Below, piece after piece: positions 11,151 through 21,799 of a stretch of DNA of 42,574 nt. Origin of the DNA: Ophiothrix spiculata (taxonomy: Eukaryota > Echinodermata > Ophiuroidea > Amphilepidida > Ophiotrichidae); assembly GCA_000969725.1 (NCBI GenBank), contig JXSR01S011484.1; one strand, given 5' to 3'. The position numbers and the translations under genes are program-made. The number at the start of each line of letters is the position of its first letter. The stretch's first letter is position 1. The notes under the pieces were generated by a model, which was not told where the DNA came from, ran no database searches, and saw only the letters and a list, made by a program, of their open reading frames with translations.

Positions 11151-11306
11151 CTTTTAAGCACCTCTTTGTTTAAAAACTATCTCCTCTGAAATTTTAAAGT
11201 CAAAAATCACGGGTTTTCACCTGGATTCGAACCCCGGACCTCTCGCTTCCCGGTCCGATTATCAATATGTCAAGCCACTGAGCAGGCGCTGCCATGGCAG
11301 CGATTC
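11150..11306 (-). repeat. tRNA-derived SINE-like sequence
   Basis: On the minus strand a perfect Pol III B box, GGTTCGAATCC, lies at 11223-11233. About 40 bases upstream is an A-box-like TGCTCAGTGGC. The 'AGCGAGAGGTCC' preceding the B box is typical of tRNA-derived SINE heads. The T-stem does not pair well, so this is not a functional tRNA. The body beyond 11200 is AT-rich and its end is undefined. An N gap starts just upstream of the head. Confidence 0.5.
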
Positions 11307-11309
11307 CGT

Positions 11310-11381
11310 GATCATAGCTAACTCCGGTCTATGACGTATTTGGACTTAGGCGATTTTCTTGATTTTGTGGAATGGGATTTT
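11310..11381 (+). repeat. 72-bp sequence duplicated on both edges of the N gap (left)
   Basis: This block, starting GATCATAGCTAACTCC, is identical to 11849-11920 on the other side of the gap. The left copy ends exactly where the Ns start and the right copy starts exactly where they end. That is the pattern of two overlapping contig ends left unmerged. Confidence 0.95.
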
Positions 11382-11848
11382 NNNNNNNNNNNNNNNNNNN
11401 NNNNNNNNNNNNNNNNNNNNNNNNNNNNNNNNNNNNNNNNNNNNNNNNNNNNNNNNNNNNNNNNNNNNNNNNNNNNNNNNNNNNNNNNNNNNNNNNNNNN
11501 NNNNNNNNNNNNNNNNNNNNNNNNNNNNNNNNNNNNNNNNNNNNNNNNNNNNNNNNNNNNNNNNNNNNNNNNNNNNNNNNNNNNNNNNNNNNNNNNNNNN
11601 NNNNNNNNNNNNNNNNNNNNNNNNNNNNNNNNNNNNNNNNNNNNNNNNNNNNNNNNNNNNNNNNNNNNNNNNNNNNNNNNNNNNNNNNNNNNNNNNNNNN
11701 NNNNNNNNNNNNNNNNNNNNNNNNNNNNNNNNNNNNNNNNNNNNNNNNNNNNNNNNNNNNNNNNNNNNNNNNNNNNNNNNNNNNNNNNNNNNNNNNNNNN
11801 NNNNNNNNNNNNNNNNNNNNNNNNNNNNNNNNNNNNNNNNNNNNNNNN
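11382..11848. other. Assembly gap (467 N)
   Basis: This is a run of unknown bases between identical 72-bp edges. Open frames crossing it are artefacts. The true gap may be zero or negative in length. Confidence 0.99.
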
Positions 11849-11920
11849 GATCATAGCTAACTCCGGTCTATGACGTATTTGGACTTAGGCGATTTTCTTG
11901 ATTTTGTGGAATGGGATTTT
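11849..11920 (+). repeat. 72-bp sequence duplicated on both edges of the N gap (right)
   Basis: Identical to 11310-11381. See the left copy for interpretation. Confidence 0.95.
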
Positions 11921-11989
11921 GTGAGGTTCGGTGGTGTTAGGGTAAATGCAAACAAGATCATCATTTTACATCAAGCCTTCATCAACAAA

Positions 11990-12300
11990 ATTAGCTTTAC
12001 ATTGAATTCTGATCAATGATGTACTGCACTTGACGGCTTGAAATAATGAATAGTGATTAGGAATTAAGTATGTACTTCATCTCTGGGTGTTTGTTTACAT
12101 GGAAGGGCATCAGATGTTATTACTTGCATTAAAGGTAACTTTGCCAATGTTTCCTCAGGAAATGACTAACACGTATTCAAGCAGTTCATGAATAAACATG
12201 GTTCACGCATTTGAATGAACACATTGTCCCCTGTTTTGTAGGAAATTTTGAAGACTAGCAAGCTTTTACCTATTCAGCATAATAAAAACACCAAATAGCC
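11990..12300 (+). repeat. Block paralogous to 41440-41740
   Basis: Shared words in the same order include GATGTACTGC, GTTTGTTTACATGGAAGGGC, AAATGACTAACAC, AGTTCATGAATAA and AGACTAGCAAGCTTT. The two blocks look like members of an old duplicated unit. No open frame is conserved between them. Confidence 0.75.
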
Positions 12301-12432
12301 TTACTCCACCACAGCTAGAACCCAATGCCTTAAATATGGTCTCCAATCAGAAGACAAGCTAACAAAGCAAGAAAGAGGGATTCTCTTGATTCACAAGTCT
12401 TGATCACATTATCAAAGTTAACCCAATTCAAA

Positions 12433-12580
12433 TCTGGTTAACAGGTATGATCAAACAATAAAAGTTGACCTTAGTTTTAACTCTGGCTAGTAGGTATGAA
12501 CAAATGATCACGGTTAACCTCAGATTTAACTCTAGTTAGCACCCTGGTTATCTGGAATGGACCATAGGTTTAACACTCTG
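12433..12580 (+). repeat. Decayed minisatellite, period about 49 bp, three units
   Basis: Units begin TCTGGTTAACAGGTATGA at 12433, TCTGGCTAGTAGGTATGA at 12482 and TCTAGTTAGCACC at 12531. Each carries a TTTAAC near its end. The third unit is the most diverged. Confidence 0.6.
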
Positions 12581-12691
12581 ATGATTCTGTTGTTAGGAAG
12601 CCCTAAATTTAAAACTCTGATGATTCAGAAACGTTGTGTTTTATATTGCTCCATGGGTACTGTGCAACAAATCATCATTTCTACATATAAT

Positions 12692-12926
12692 GGGAAGTGG
12701 GTTAGCGCAGAGGAATTTTCCTCACTTTTCACCACTGAGTTCCTGGTCCTGGCGCTGTATGTGCATTTGGTTTTCAGTCCATGCTCGCTTCCACAGGTTC
12801 ATCTCCGGGTTCTCCGGTCGTCCTCCTGCATCCTAAACTGACTTAATTAAAGAAAGATCTTGGACCCCAATGGAAATAAGCTTCATTAGAGGCTTTCTTG
12901 GGTTAAAAATACTTTCTTTCTTTTTC
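12692..12926 (+). repeat. SINE-like repeat with CTCCGG core and TTTC tail
   Basis: The 5' part, GTGGGTTAGCGCAGAGGAA, resembles the A-box region of tRNA-derived SINEs. The middle has the CTCCGGGTTCTCCGG-TCCTCCTGCAT block, similar to a CTCCGG/TCCTCC-rich block I recall from animal repeats, and the element ends at a short (TTTC)n tail. The open frames at 12557-12841 are a by-product of this less AT-rich repeat and are not genes. Family assignment is from memory and needs a repeat-library search. Confidence 0.5.
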
Positions 12927-13906
12927 TCAACCAGTGCTACGCAGAACTTTGACCTATTTGATTCATAATCCATAGTATTAAATCAAGAAAAGGCATGATA
13001 AAGATCAAAACTGAAAAATCCTACCATCAGTTCTCTAACAGACAATTATGTATTATCCATCATGAATATGCAGAGCATTGTTCCTATATTCCCAAAATGT
13101 TAGTATGTGAATGATTTCTTGTGAATTTAAACATACTGCAATTATCATTATAAAGGTGACTTTATAATTATGTTCAAAAACATGCACTCTTCAGTACAAA
13201 TATTTTATTTCATGCAAAGAAATTTTAGTTTTAAGAAATTACTATTTCACACTGCGTTTGACTTCACTGTGCCAGTGAAAATTAAATTGAAAGCAGATAT
13301 TCATCTTTATTCTATAAATGCTCCATTTCAGCAGGAATGGCTGCAGGTATAGGTTTGCATGAGGGAGCAAGTTCTTAAATGTAATAAAATAGAGAAAAGG
13401 TGAATTTTGGTTTAATGTTTCTGATTTCATGAGTGATTAAGCTCTAGGAAGTCTCCAATAGGCTTGATCATATTGGAGAAGTGGACAAATATATTTTCTT
13501 AAATTTATTGGAGCCAATCAAATTGTGTGTTTTATGTTGTTCTAACACCAAATTGGATAACACGTAATATATTTCCTAATGGATGTACATCATCTGCCTT
13601 GTTTTTTCTTCTCGCATGTCTTAATAGCTTGGCTGCCACAATAAAACCACTAATATGTTTGGTTGACTTAGAGAAATAAAAGCAATAATTCTCTAGGTTG
13701 CAATACTTTTATTTTACAGTAGTCTGAATTGTTCCAATAACTAGAATTCACAAAAGAGTTCTATTTATGTCTACCAACATATTCGACATTTACGTTGTAG
13801 TCTATGGGCGAAGCTATATTTGCTGAAAATGGTGTTCAAATTTACGAAATGATGAGGAATTTTTCACCATTATTTGCAGATATCTAAAAAAAATGATATA
13901 TTAAGT
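12927..13906. other. AT-rich background without recognisable feature
   Basis: Nothing supported was found. Short open frames near 13170-13430 show no domain. Confidence 0.55.
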
Positions 13907-14077
13907 TTAATGAAAACATATTTAGTTTGAAAAAAAACAGTGAATTATTTGGAAAATAAACTCACATAATATTTTGTCCTACTCGTCGGAGGACTTCGTC
14001 AGATGTGAATGAAATAGTATGTGAGTTTATTTTCCAAATAATTCACTGGTTTTGTCAAACTAAATATGTCTTCATTG
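13907..14077. repeat. Foldback element with 31-bp perfect inverted arms
   Basis: Bases 13938-13968 and 14018-14048 are exact reverse complements (31 of 31). The similarity extends outward with mismatches to about 13907 and 14077. The 49-base loop carries a smaller hairpin, GTCCT...AGGAC. There is no coding capacity. The good arm match in otherwise decayed surroundings points to a young foldback transposon, to arm-homogenising gene conversion, or to selection on a transcribed hairpin. Confidence 0.8.
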
Positions 14078-14399
14078 ATATTCTACAAACCTAATGAATC
14101 TATTCAACATAAAAGTTTTTTGTTGTGTCTAACATAAAAATTACCCATGTTTTAATTTGCATCTTAAAGTACTTCACCATCTTTTCCAATTATTGGTCTC
14201 TATGTTGTAATTTTTTACAAGGTTTAATAAAGTGGGGGTGTTTTGTTTTTAATATCCAGATTTGTCTTTCTGACCCATCAGATAGAGACGTGTACCTTGC
14301 TTCTTATTGGGCAAATGATATCTTTTATATAAATCTAATCTTTACTTTCATGGTCTAATAACAGTCAATATAACATTGGCAAATGAAATATAATCTGAA

Positions 14400-14760
14400 A
14401 TTATCTACAATGTTATACCATTGTTGAAAATCATTTTATGCAAACACATAGAGATAATCTTGATGAGATAAACAAAATTATTTCATTAACTAAATGGTAA
14501 ATCATATCCCTTTGCTATAAATCTATCAAGAATTCTGTCTACAAAAATCATCTGATATGTAATAAAGCCAGCTATGTGAGTGACAATCTTTATATGCACC
14601 ACAGCAATATTTTGATATGCAGTGCTTAAGCTTTCCTCTTGGGGTTTACATAACACCACATTGTGACATTGCCAAGTGAAATTTTTAAATGGATGTAATT
14701 CTAGCACAAGCATGGAATATTTCCCTTTCACACATACTTATAATTGCAAATGCAATGTCT
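14400..14760 (-). repeat. Block paralogous to 17380-17760
   Basis: The two blocks share the series GATATGCAGTGCTTAAG / GACATGCAGTGCCTTCG, then CTCTTGGGGTTTACA / CTCTTTGGATTCTACA, then a TTAATGGATG-like word. Minus-strand frames at 14486-14731 and 17437-17721 are weakly alike (for example HPFKNFTWQCHNVVLCKPQ versus HPLRYITCQNLLLCRIQ). This follows from the shared DNA and I do not claim an exon. Confidence 0.5.
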
Positions 14761-15339
14761 CATTTCATTCATAGATTACAAGTGAGAGAGAACTATGAAA
14801 AAACACCCAACCAAAAACAGAAACAGCATCAACATAAAGTATTTTAGGAATATACCTATGATTCATTTTTCAGTCAAGGTAATAATAAAGCTGAAATGTG
14901 TTTAAACCTTGAGTATGTTTGTGATAAAGCATTCATTAACAAGATAATGTTTGCCGAGATGTGATTAATTTGAAATATAAAAACATAAAAATCCACCATA
15001 AAAAACAAAAATAAAGAATAGAATCACACTTTTACATCAAAAACTGGTATTAAACTCATACCTAAAAAAGTAAGATTTGTAAGGTTAAGATGCAACCTTC
15101 ATCACCTACATAAAGTTTCCTCATCTGATATTGAAAATGACAATCTTAGATTTGGTGCCTCTTCAATCAATAAAAATACTGTTCTGAAATATATAATTAC
15201 AAATATATAGTTCACATAATCAATCATGCCATTCTTTTTGGATATAGACATATTTTACTTTAATCTTTTCTCATTTTATCTCAGTATAAAACACCTGAAT
15301 CATCTCTAGGTCTTAAGTTGGGTTATCTTTCCTTAATTA

Positions 15340-15450
15340 CCTAAACCCTCCCAGGAAATCATGCCACTCACAAATTCAAAGTTCACCTCAAAATAACCCC
15401 ACCTTTGGTGTTACGCTCATTTATGTCTTGCTTCAGTTTACTCTCAAATA
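15340..15450 (+). repeat. Block paralogous to 20360-20470
   Basis: Both contain an ACCCTCC-AGG-AATCATGCCACTCACAA series followed by CCTCAAAATA. Similarity fades on both sides. Confidence 0.55.
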
Positions 15451-15469
15451 ATTCCCCAAAGCTACAAAG

Positions 15470-16630
15470 TCATCTCCCATATTTCTGCTGCATATCTTCT
15501 TCATAATCATCGATTTGATTGAAACTTTTATAATTCTGTGTTCGCAGACTTGGATATGATTTAACTTGATTTGTAATGTATGCTTTTAAGGATTGTCAGG
15601 GTTAAATATTACAAAATTTTATAAAAGCTTCTGTCTACAGATTTTGCATTTCTATTCAAAATTTCTCGTAACTTTATCTACATTAGCATCAATCCCGGGA
15701 TTAGCATCCAATACCCAGAGGAATTCTTTAACTCATAATTGGCTACCACTCTTGTCCACAAACCTCTGAAAAAAATTTCAAAGAGCAAAAGCCATCCCTA
15801 AATAGCGTAAGACACAAACTCATCCAAAGTTGTGCAACTTTTGCATCCATTAATGCAGGCCTAAATAATGTGACTTGAAAGATTTTAGATATTATGATAG
15901 GCAAAGTGGGAAAGAAACACAATTCTGGGTGAAATATGTGCTTATATGAAAACAGTCAGAAATGTTGAAAATAGTAAACAAAGATGGAGAAGCAAATCTT
16001 ATTTATTGTACCCCTAAATGTCATTAGACATGAGCGATTTAGATAAAAGTCCATACCCTACATTGGGGTTACAAATCCAAGTCACAAACTCCGGATTAAC
16101 CCTGATAATTGACCTCAATTTTATTATTGAAAGTATAAGTTTAAAAAAAATTGTAACTTCCTTTTCATTATGGCACAACAACATTCTAGACAATTTCCTC
16201 CAAACCATTTTTGCTCTAACTTTTACATTTAAATTTTATATAATTTAATTACACACTTGCACACGATGAGATTCCATGATGTCTACACTTCTCCTTATGT
16301 TTCATCAGTCATTTCGGTGTTATTGAATCTAGATTAAGGCTGTGGTTGGATTTGATTAAAGACTAAATCTAAATATGCCAAATATGTAATACATTGTCTG
16401 AAACTTAGAATTATGATACAATCATATGGAAATGAAATTCCAGTGAACAAAATACTACACTGCCGCATTTACAATATATTCAACATTAAGAATCTTCTTT
16501 TGCATATTACTTGTTTATATCCTATACTTTCTTAGAACTGAAATTTAACATATAATAATATTATAAATTTTATACTATGTTAAATTAAATACACAGAGGT
16601 ATGTAGTTGCTATTTAAAAAATTTTCAATT
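15470..16630. other. AT-rich background without recognisable feature
   Basis: No supported gene or repeat. The overlapping opposite-strand frames near 16014-16248 are chance frames. Confidence 0.55.
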
Positions 16631-16634
16631 CTGA

Positions 16635-16741
16635 CTTAATAGCATAATGTAAGCTGTATAAAAGTTACAAAGCTCTACATAAATGTAATAATAACTCTAA
16701 ATAATTTATGTTAAAATATCTCGATATTAAGTGTACCAACT
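16635..16741 (+). repeat. Direct repeat, copy 1 (about 107 bp)
   Basis: The block matches 17088-17193 along its length, including GTAAGCTGTATAA, GTTACAAAGCTCTACATAAA and TAGTGTACCAACT-like words. About 350 bases of different sequence separate the two copies. Confidence 0.8.
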
Positions 16742-17087
16742 TAAAGCAACATTATAAGATTTTGATCAGAAATGGTTTTGAGTAGAAACAGCCTAAAATG
16801 AAGGAATGTGACTATATAAAAGCATATTCAAGTGTATTTTGTCAAAAACTTGTTTTGCCACAGCAAATGGATAAAAGCAGATGCGTACTTTCCCATACTA
16901 ATACATGTGGAATTAAATTCAGGATCCCAAATTTAATTCAACAAATAGCCATAACAGAAAAAGTAAACATATTTAAGCCAAATCGTTCGGAGGGTATTAA
17001 TATCTACCCAAAACAAACCCAAAAAGCTAAAAATCAAAAATCATGGGTAACAGGGGGAGCTTCATTCTTTACACTTTATAGTATTGC

Positions 17088-17193
17088 TTTAATAGCATAA
17101 AGTAAGCTGTATAACAGTTACAAAGCTCTACATAAATGTATTAATAAGTTTATATAATTTATGTTAAATATCTTGATATTTAGTGTACCAACT
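17088..17193 (+). repeat. Direct repeat, copy 2 (about 106 bp)
   Basis: Second copy of 16635-16741. The intervening DNA (16742-17087) has no recognisable transposon ends. The open frame at 16798-17100 ends inside this repeat and is not recognised as a protein. Confidence 0.8.
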
Positions 17194-17379
17194 AATAAGC
17201 ACATTTGATTTTTTGAATTTATGTCCCATTCCCATATCCTAACCTTGTGTTTTTTCACATGGCAAATTTAATCTAATGAAAAATCATTGTCAGGTTTTTT
17301 GAAGACAGAAAGGCTGTAATAAAAGCAAGAGCATTTGTTGCTTGATGCTTTAAACATCTTTGTTGAGAATTAGTAACAG

Positions 17380-17760
17380 TGAGTTATAAATCAAGAAAAT
17401 CAATCGTGATATGAGTAAACAAAATAGAAATTTAATTTAACCAGATGAATTTATATTATGGGATGTAGGTTTCACTAAATTAATAGGATATAGATATATT
17501 ATATACATCCTTTTCAATATTTCCTTTACAAAATACATATCAGAAGAAATATCATCAAAAGGTGTTATATAAAAGGAAAAATGATCCAGAAAGTTCAATT
17601 TTGACATGCAGTGCCTTCGTTTTTCTCTTTGGATTCTACACAACAACAAATTTTGACATGTGATATATCTTAATGGATGCACACATCTAGCAATAACACT
17701 ACAAAGTATCTTCTTACACATAAAATGGCTTATTAGATGTAACTATGTTTCAAATCCTCC
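17380..17760 (-). repeat. Block paralogous to 14400-14760
   Basis: Partner of the block at 14400-14760. With 16635/17088 and 15340/20360 it shows that the 14-20.5 kb interval has been duplicated piecemeal. Confidence 0.5.
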
Positions 17761-17769
17761 TAAGAATTA

Positions 17770-18770
17770 ATATCAAAATAAAAGCTTTTCCTTTCTGAGC
17801 AGATATACAGAAGTTCGAGTTGTGAAATATTTAACAATCTTGAACAGACAAGCCATTTGTTGTGTAATAATCTGATCTAATAATCTAAAACTGAATGTAA
17901 TCCTCAAGGAAATAAAGAAGGAAAAAATAAAAAAGCAATCCATACAGTTTATGAAAAGTATGCATTTTGCATCATAACATTTCCCAGAGATTCAAACAAA
18001 AAGTTCAGCATAGATAATGACAACATGAAATGAACACAATTGCAGAAAAATTGCAAAAATTAAGAATGAGAATTGAGGAGGTGGGATAGTGCAGTGATAT
18101 TCCCCTATTTCAATCCCTTCTTCTCAAACCCTGAGCCTATCTTTTCTGAATATTTTGCAACATTTAACTCAAATTACTAGTATGGTGAATAAAAATCATG
18201 GTGCACATGATGAGCATATTTTCATAAACAGAGATATGAATAAACACCTTTCTTGTTTCAAATTATGCACTAGTTAGTTGATCAAGTCTACATTTTCTAT
18301 CAGAATGTAAACATCTTTACAAACACCTAGGAGAAACACCACATGAATCCCAAATTGTTTCTGCTTTATCATGTAAAATGCTCATCCATTTTAGAATCTA
18401 CTCAATCACTCAAAAATATTTCCAAGTGATGTTAATGGAAGCATTCCAGAAATTTAAATATATACAATGAACCATCTCTAAAAAGAGAATAGGGTACATT
18501 AAGATTTCAAGTACTCTTTTCCACTTTACTTACTTTAAACATATGTGACCTACTCTGTCGAAACCCGGACAAAGTTGCACAAATCCCTTTTTCAAATTTT
18601 ACCAAATTTAAAATGGCAAAATTATAAGCTTTCCAATGATATATCACACTCTAAGATCGCTCAATGTTTTGTATGTCAAAAAGTGATATTTAGGTTGAAA
18701 ATTCTTGTATTTATCAATGACAATAATATACATCAAAGTTATGATTCAGTTTGCTGAAAAAAAAAAAAAC
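17770..18770. other. AT-rich background without recognisable feature
   Basis: No gene was found. A transposon-end-like ATATGTGACCTACTCTGTCG occurs at 18541, but no partner inverted repeat was seen. A run of A occurs at about 18757-18769. Confidence 0.5.
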
Positions 18771-18998
18771 CCTTTTATGTCACCCATCATATTGAAAGGT
18801 ACATTAAGGTTAGCATAGTAAATTACGAGATACAGGCCATTAAAGCTGAGTATAGTCAAAAATCATGTCCAAGGTCAAATTTCTAATTTCATCAGAAACG
18901 TTACCTTTGAAGTGTATTCTATCATATTGAAATGCCCTTGCCCAGGGGTGCTCTCCACCCTGTTCTTTGTAATTCTTGTGTAAGCTTGTGACCTTGTT

Positions 18999-19017
18999 GA
19001 CTGACTGACTGACTGAC
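18999..19017 (+). repeat. GACT microsatellite
   Basis: A short run of four to five GACT units inside the cargo of the expanded MITE. Confidence 0.9.
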
Positions 19018-19139
19018 CAGCTATGTCTTGCATTTTGCGCTGTTTAGAGTGATTGCAATTTTAAGATGTGTACTGCAAATTCCCTTGTAAATTCTAGCCC
19101 TAATTTGCGATGTAAATTTTCCCTTTACTGATGCTCAGG

Positions 19140-19560
19140 CTGTTGTCGTATCATCGCTACTGTGGCATTTAACGTACAGCGCAGTTGATGATTACTCGAT
19201 CGCAAGCTCTGAGCAGAGGTGACCTGACCTTTTTGGGGGGTCATGTCTCGGGAGCTACCTTTAGTGCATCTAAGGTTTGTAGCGATGGATGCACCGGTTT
19301 GAAGGTGGATGTACCGAGATAGGCGTAGTGCAACTGAGGTGCAATTGGTCATGCGCAGTGCCGTGCACCTCGCTTTTTCGTGCACTACGCTTTCCCGGTT
19401 CAGCACACTTTTCGTTTGGAGCTTGTACTGTTCAGTTGTGTGTTTCAGTGCAGACATAGCATTGACTTTGTAATGTGACTTGACATCTAACTATGGCGGC
19501 CGTCTATGCTAATTCATGACGTTGATAAGTATCCAGAATATACCATGTATCATTCTGTAA
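19140..19560. promoter_or_regulatory. CpG-rich promoter-like cargo inside the expanded MITE
   Basis: This patch is richer in CpG than nearly all the window. It has a CATGCGCAG at 19350-19358 (NRF-1 like), ATGGCGGC at 19493-19500 (YY1 like) and ATGCTAAT at 19506-19513 (octamer like). Such motifs mark TATA-less promoters in animals. The minus-strand frame at 19125-19457 (110 codons) fits the composition but has no recognised domain. The patch may be a captured host promoter or first exon, or transposon sequence that has not yet lost its CpGs. Confidence 0.25.
19323..19390. repeat. 68-bp stem-loop with exact 10-bp arms
   Basis: GCGTAGTGCA (19323-19332) is the exact reverse complement of TGCACTACGC (19381-19390). 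An inner pair, GGTGCA/TGCACC, nests inside. It lies in the CpG-rich cargo. Confidence 0.7.
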
Positions 19561-20114
19561 CCGCAGAAGCATAGTTGCCGTGTCTTTATTTGTGTTATTT
19601 GTGCTCCAACTTTTCCGTTATTTTGACGTTTTTCAATCACTGTGTAATTGATTACCACATTGTGGTACTCAGGGCTGACATACCTTCAGGTATGTTCATT
19701 TCATACATGGCATCAAGCAACCAAGTATTCCGCAGTCCGGTTGAACATGTAATGTTCTCTCAAACCTGCGAGAGTTGCCTGATCGATTAAACGCTACCAT
19801 ACGAAAACTATTACAATATTAATCAGGTTCCAACATCCAAAACATAAGACCAATGTTTAAAAAAAAAAATCCTTTCTCCATTCAAGTTATACCAGTACAG
19901 AAATTTTAAACTCTATTTTCTCAGAACTGTAGTTTTCTGAATCAGCCCGATGGCTTTTACCAACTTGGATGTAACTTTGCTATCAAACATCAAAAACCAA
20001 AAGCAAGGAGTCATTTTAAAGCTTAAAATATAATCTTTCAGATGAGACACACACAAAAATTGATTTTCACTTTTGGACCCTTAAGGTACCTTTCGATATG
20101 ATGGGTCACAGATT

Positions 20115-21149
20115 ATTTTAATGGTTTCTTTTAATTAAATGAAGGATTGTCTTTCATTAATTTTTAATCAATTAAATACAAAGAACACAAGGATTAAAAT
20201 TGGTAGTCAAATTTGTTTTATATGTTGTAATAAAAATACATTTTTCAACTATCTATTGTAACATTTATTCTTCATCTTCAAAAAATATACACACACCCTA
20301 CCTCAATAATCTTGAAGTAAAAACAAGCCCAAGGCCTTAATGTTACTTCACCAATTCTGTCCTTTATTAGTCAACCCTCCTAGGTAATCATGCCACTCAC
20401 AATCTAGTGTTTGCCTCAAAATATTCTCATTATTCCCGAAGTCTGATTTCTATCTTTCTAGCTTTGCTTGAATCAGTTCAGTACATATGCCTTACTACTA
20501 CTTAAGGATTTCAAACTAAGAATCCTAATACTCTTATATCATTACATACTTTTGTTTATAATCTGCATAACCTTTCCTTTCCGTAACACAACCACTCTTT
20601 TGAAATGCCCCAAATCTACTGTGTCCACTCTTATATCTAAAAAAGTACATTTCACCAAATAAAGACTAAAATATAAAAGGTCATTTATCCATATCATTAA
20701 AGAGAACTGACAGAGCTGGAACTGAACAAACAGATAATATTCTTTTAGATAGAATACTGTTGTTTTCTGATAGGAAAATTAGTACTTTATTACTTCTCCA
20801 GGGCAAAAATGTAAATTACAACATATCTACATCAAACCTATAAGAAAAAGTCATATCAATATATCAGTTTGGAACATGATAAATTTGATTTAATTAATGT
20901 AACTTGATTTTGAAACCAGATACTCAACACTTTGCTACTTTGAATCAGTGTATATTTTACTACTTTGAACTATGGGTATATATATGAATCACCTCATGAC
21001 TTTATGTAATCTCAACTTGCTATTCAATGCAAATAGTCTTTGTAACTGAACTGTATAGTGTATCATTAGTTTGTCTGCATGATTCAAAATCCTTTTCCTC
21101 AACTAATTCATTTAGAGGTTTCATAACAAGTGGTTTCTCCCATTTAACA
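20115..21149. other. AT-rich background apart from a block shared with 15340-15450
   Basis: The block at 20360-20470 repeats part of 15340-15450. Nothing else was recognised. Confidence 0.5.
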
Positions 21150-21239
21150 TTAACCTTGCAACCTTTCAGACTCTACAGAAATGTACACATCATTTGGAAT
21201 CGTCCTGTACGATGCATTATGAATCTTCCAATGAGATGA
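21150..21239 (+). pseudogene. Possible LINE reverse-transcriptase scrap
   Basis: The frame reads LYRNVHIIWNRPVRCIMNLP. The W-N-x-x-V-R-x-[IL]-x-x-L-P pattern is usual downstream of the reverse transcriptase core in CR1/Jockey-like LINEs. The upstream residues are not recognisable and a stop follows at once. It is short, so chance is a real alternative. Confidence 0.25.
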
Positions 21240-21754
21240 ATTAAAGCACAAGAAAGTTGTTCACTCATGTGCCGACAAGTACAAACAACGGGTAAATGCA
21301 TTCAGGGAAAACGATCAAGCATCAATATACATTAGTCACCAACAATGACCAGTGGTATGACTGAATGATTCTCATTGAAGTGTCAGATTCAACCGATGCT
21401 TAACAAACAAACACACACAGCACATGTTTGCACATTTGTAATACATTGGGTGACTTTTTGTTAATTTATCAAAGATATTTTGGAACAAATAGGCCATACA
21501 TCATTACAATCCTGAGCATGACAACAGCCCTCGTGCAATGAGTTCCTTGTTGGGTCATGTTGGCAGCATGTATAAATGAATACCTGTGCTTCTAGTAGCT
21601 ACCTGCACTTTGCATATGCACACATCATCGTAGGGTCTTATACTCTTATCAGATTTGATAAATATTTTATGAAAATATTAATATAATATAATAAAATAAA
21701 TTAGGTTTTCAGGAAGATTTCCATTGTTGAAAGATATTCAACCATGCTATATAT

Positions 21755-21793
21755 AGAGTTGTTCATCACAAATCAATAAGGATACATCTGATG
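21755..21793 (+). repeat. Solo end related to the inverted repeat at 39628-39724
   Basis: AGAGTTGTTCATCACAAATC and the following GATACATC resemble the left arm at 39626-39668. No second arm was found here. Confidence 0.4.
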
Positions 21794-21799
21794 CCTCCA

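Larger units (their letters stand above)
18776..20112. mobile_element. Expanded MITE (about 1.3 kb) with unrelated CpG-rich cargo
   Basis: The left end (18778-18810, TGTCACCCATCATATTGAAA) and the right end (20079-20110, ending ATATGATGGGTCACA) are inverted repeats with a few mismatches. The subterminal sequence also resembles the 26190-26449 MITE: GAGATACAGGC followed by AAAGCT on the left and GCAAGG-TCATTTTAAAGCTTAA on the right. This element is therefore a relative about five times longer. The extra roughly 870 bases (18940-19810) are less AT-rich and have no counterpart in the short family members. Confidence 0.65.

Noticed and set aside
11318..11873. Four open frames of 160-180 codons
   Set aside because: They run through the 467-N gap and include the duplicated 72-bp edge.
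14486..14731. Possible duplicated exon with partner at 17437-17721
   Set aside because: Weak peptide similarity exists only because the DNA blocks are paralogous; there are no consistent splice signals or family match.
16798..17100. 100-codon plus-strand frame
   Set aside because: It ends within a direct repeat, has no domain, and the composition is that of AT-rich noncoding DNA.
18541..18560. Transposon-end-like ATATGTGACCTACTCTGTCG
   Set aside because: It resembles the TATGTGAC start of the MITE family, but I found no inverted partner or subterminal match.
19687..19695. Donor-like CAGGTATGT downstream of the CpG-rich cargo
   Set aside because: It sits in the small palindrome ATACCTTCAGGTAT and there is no reading frame leading into it.
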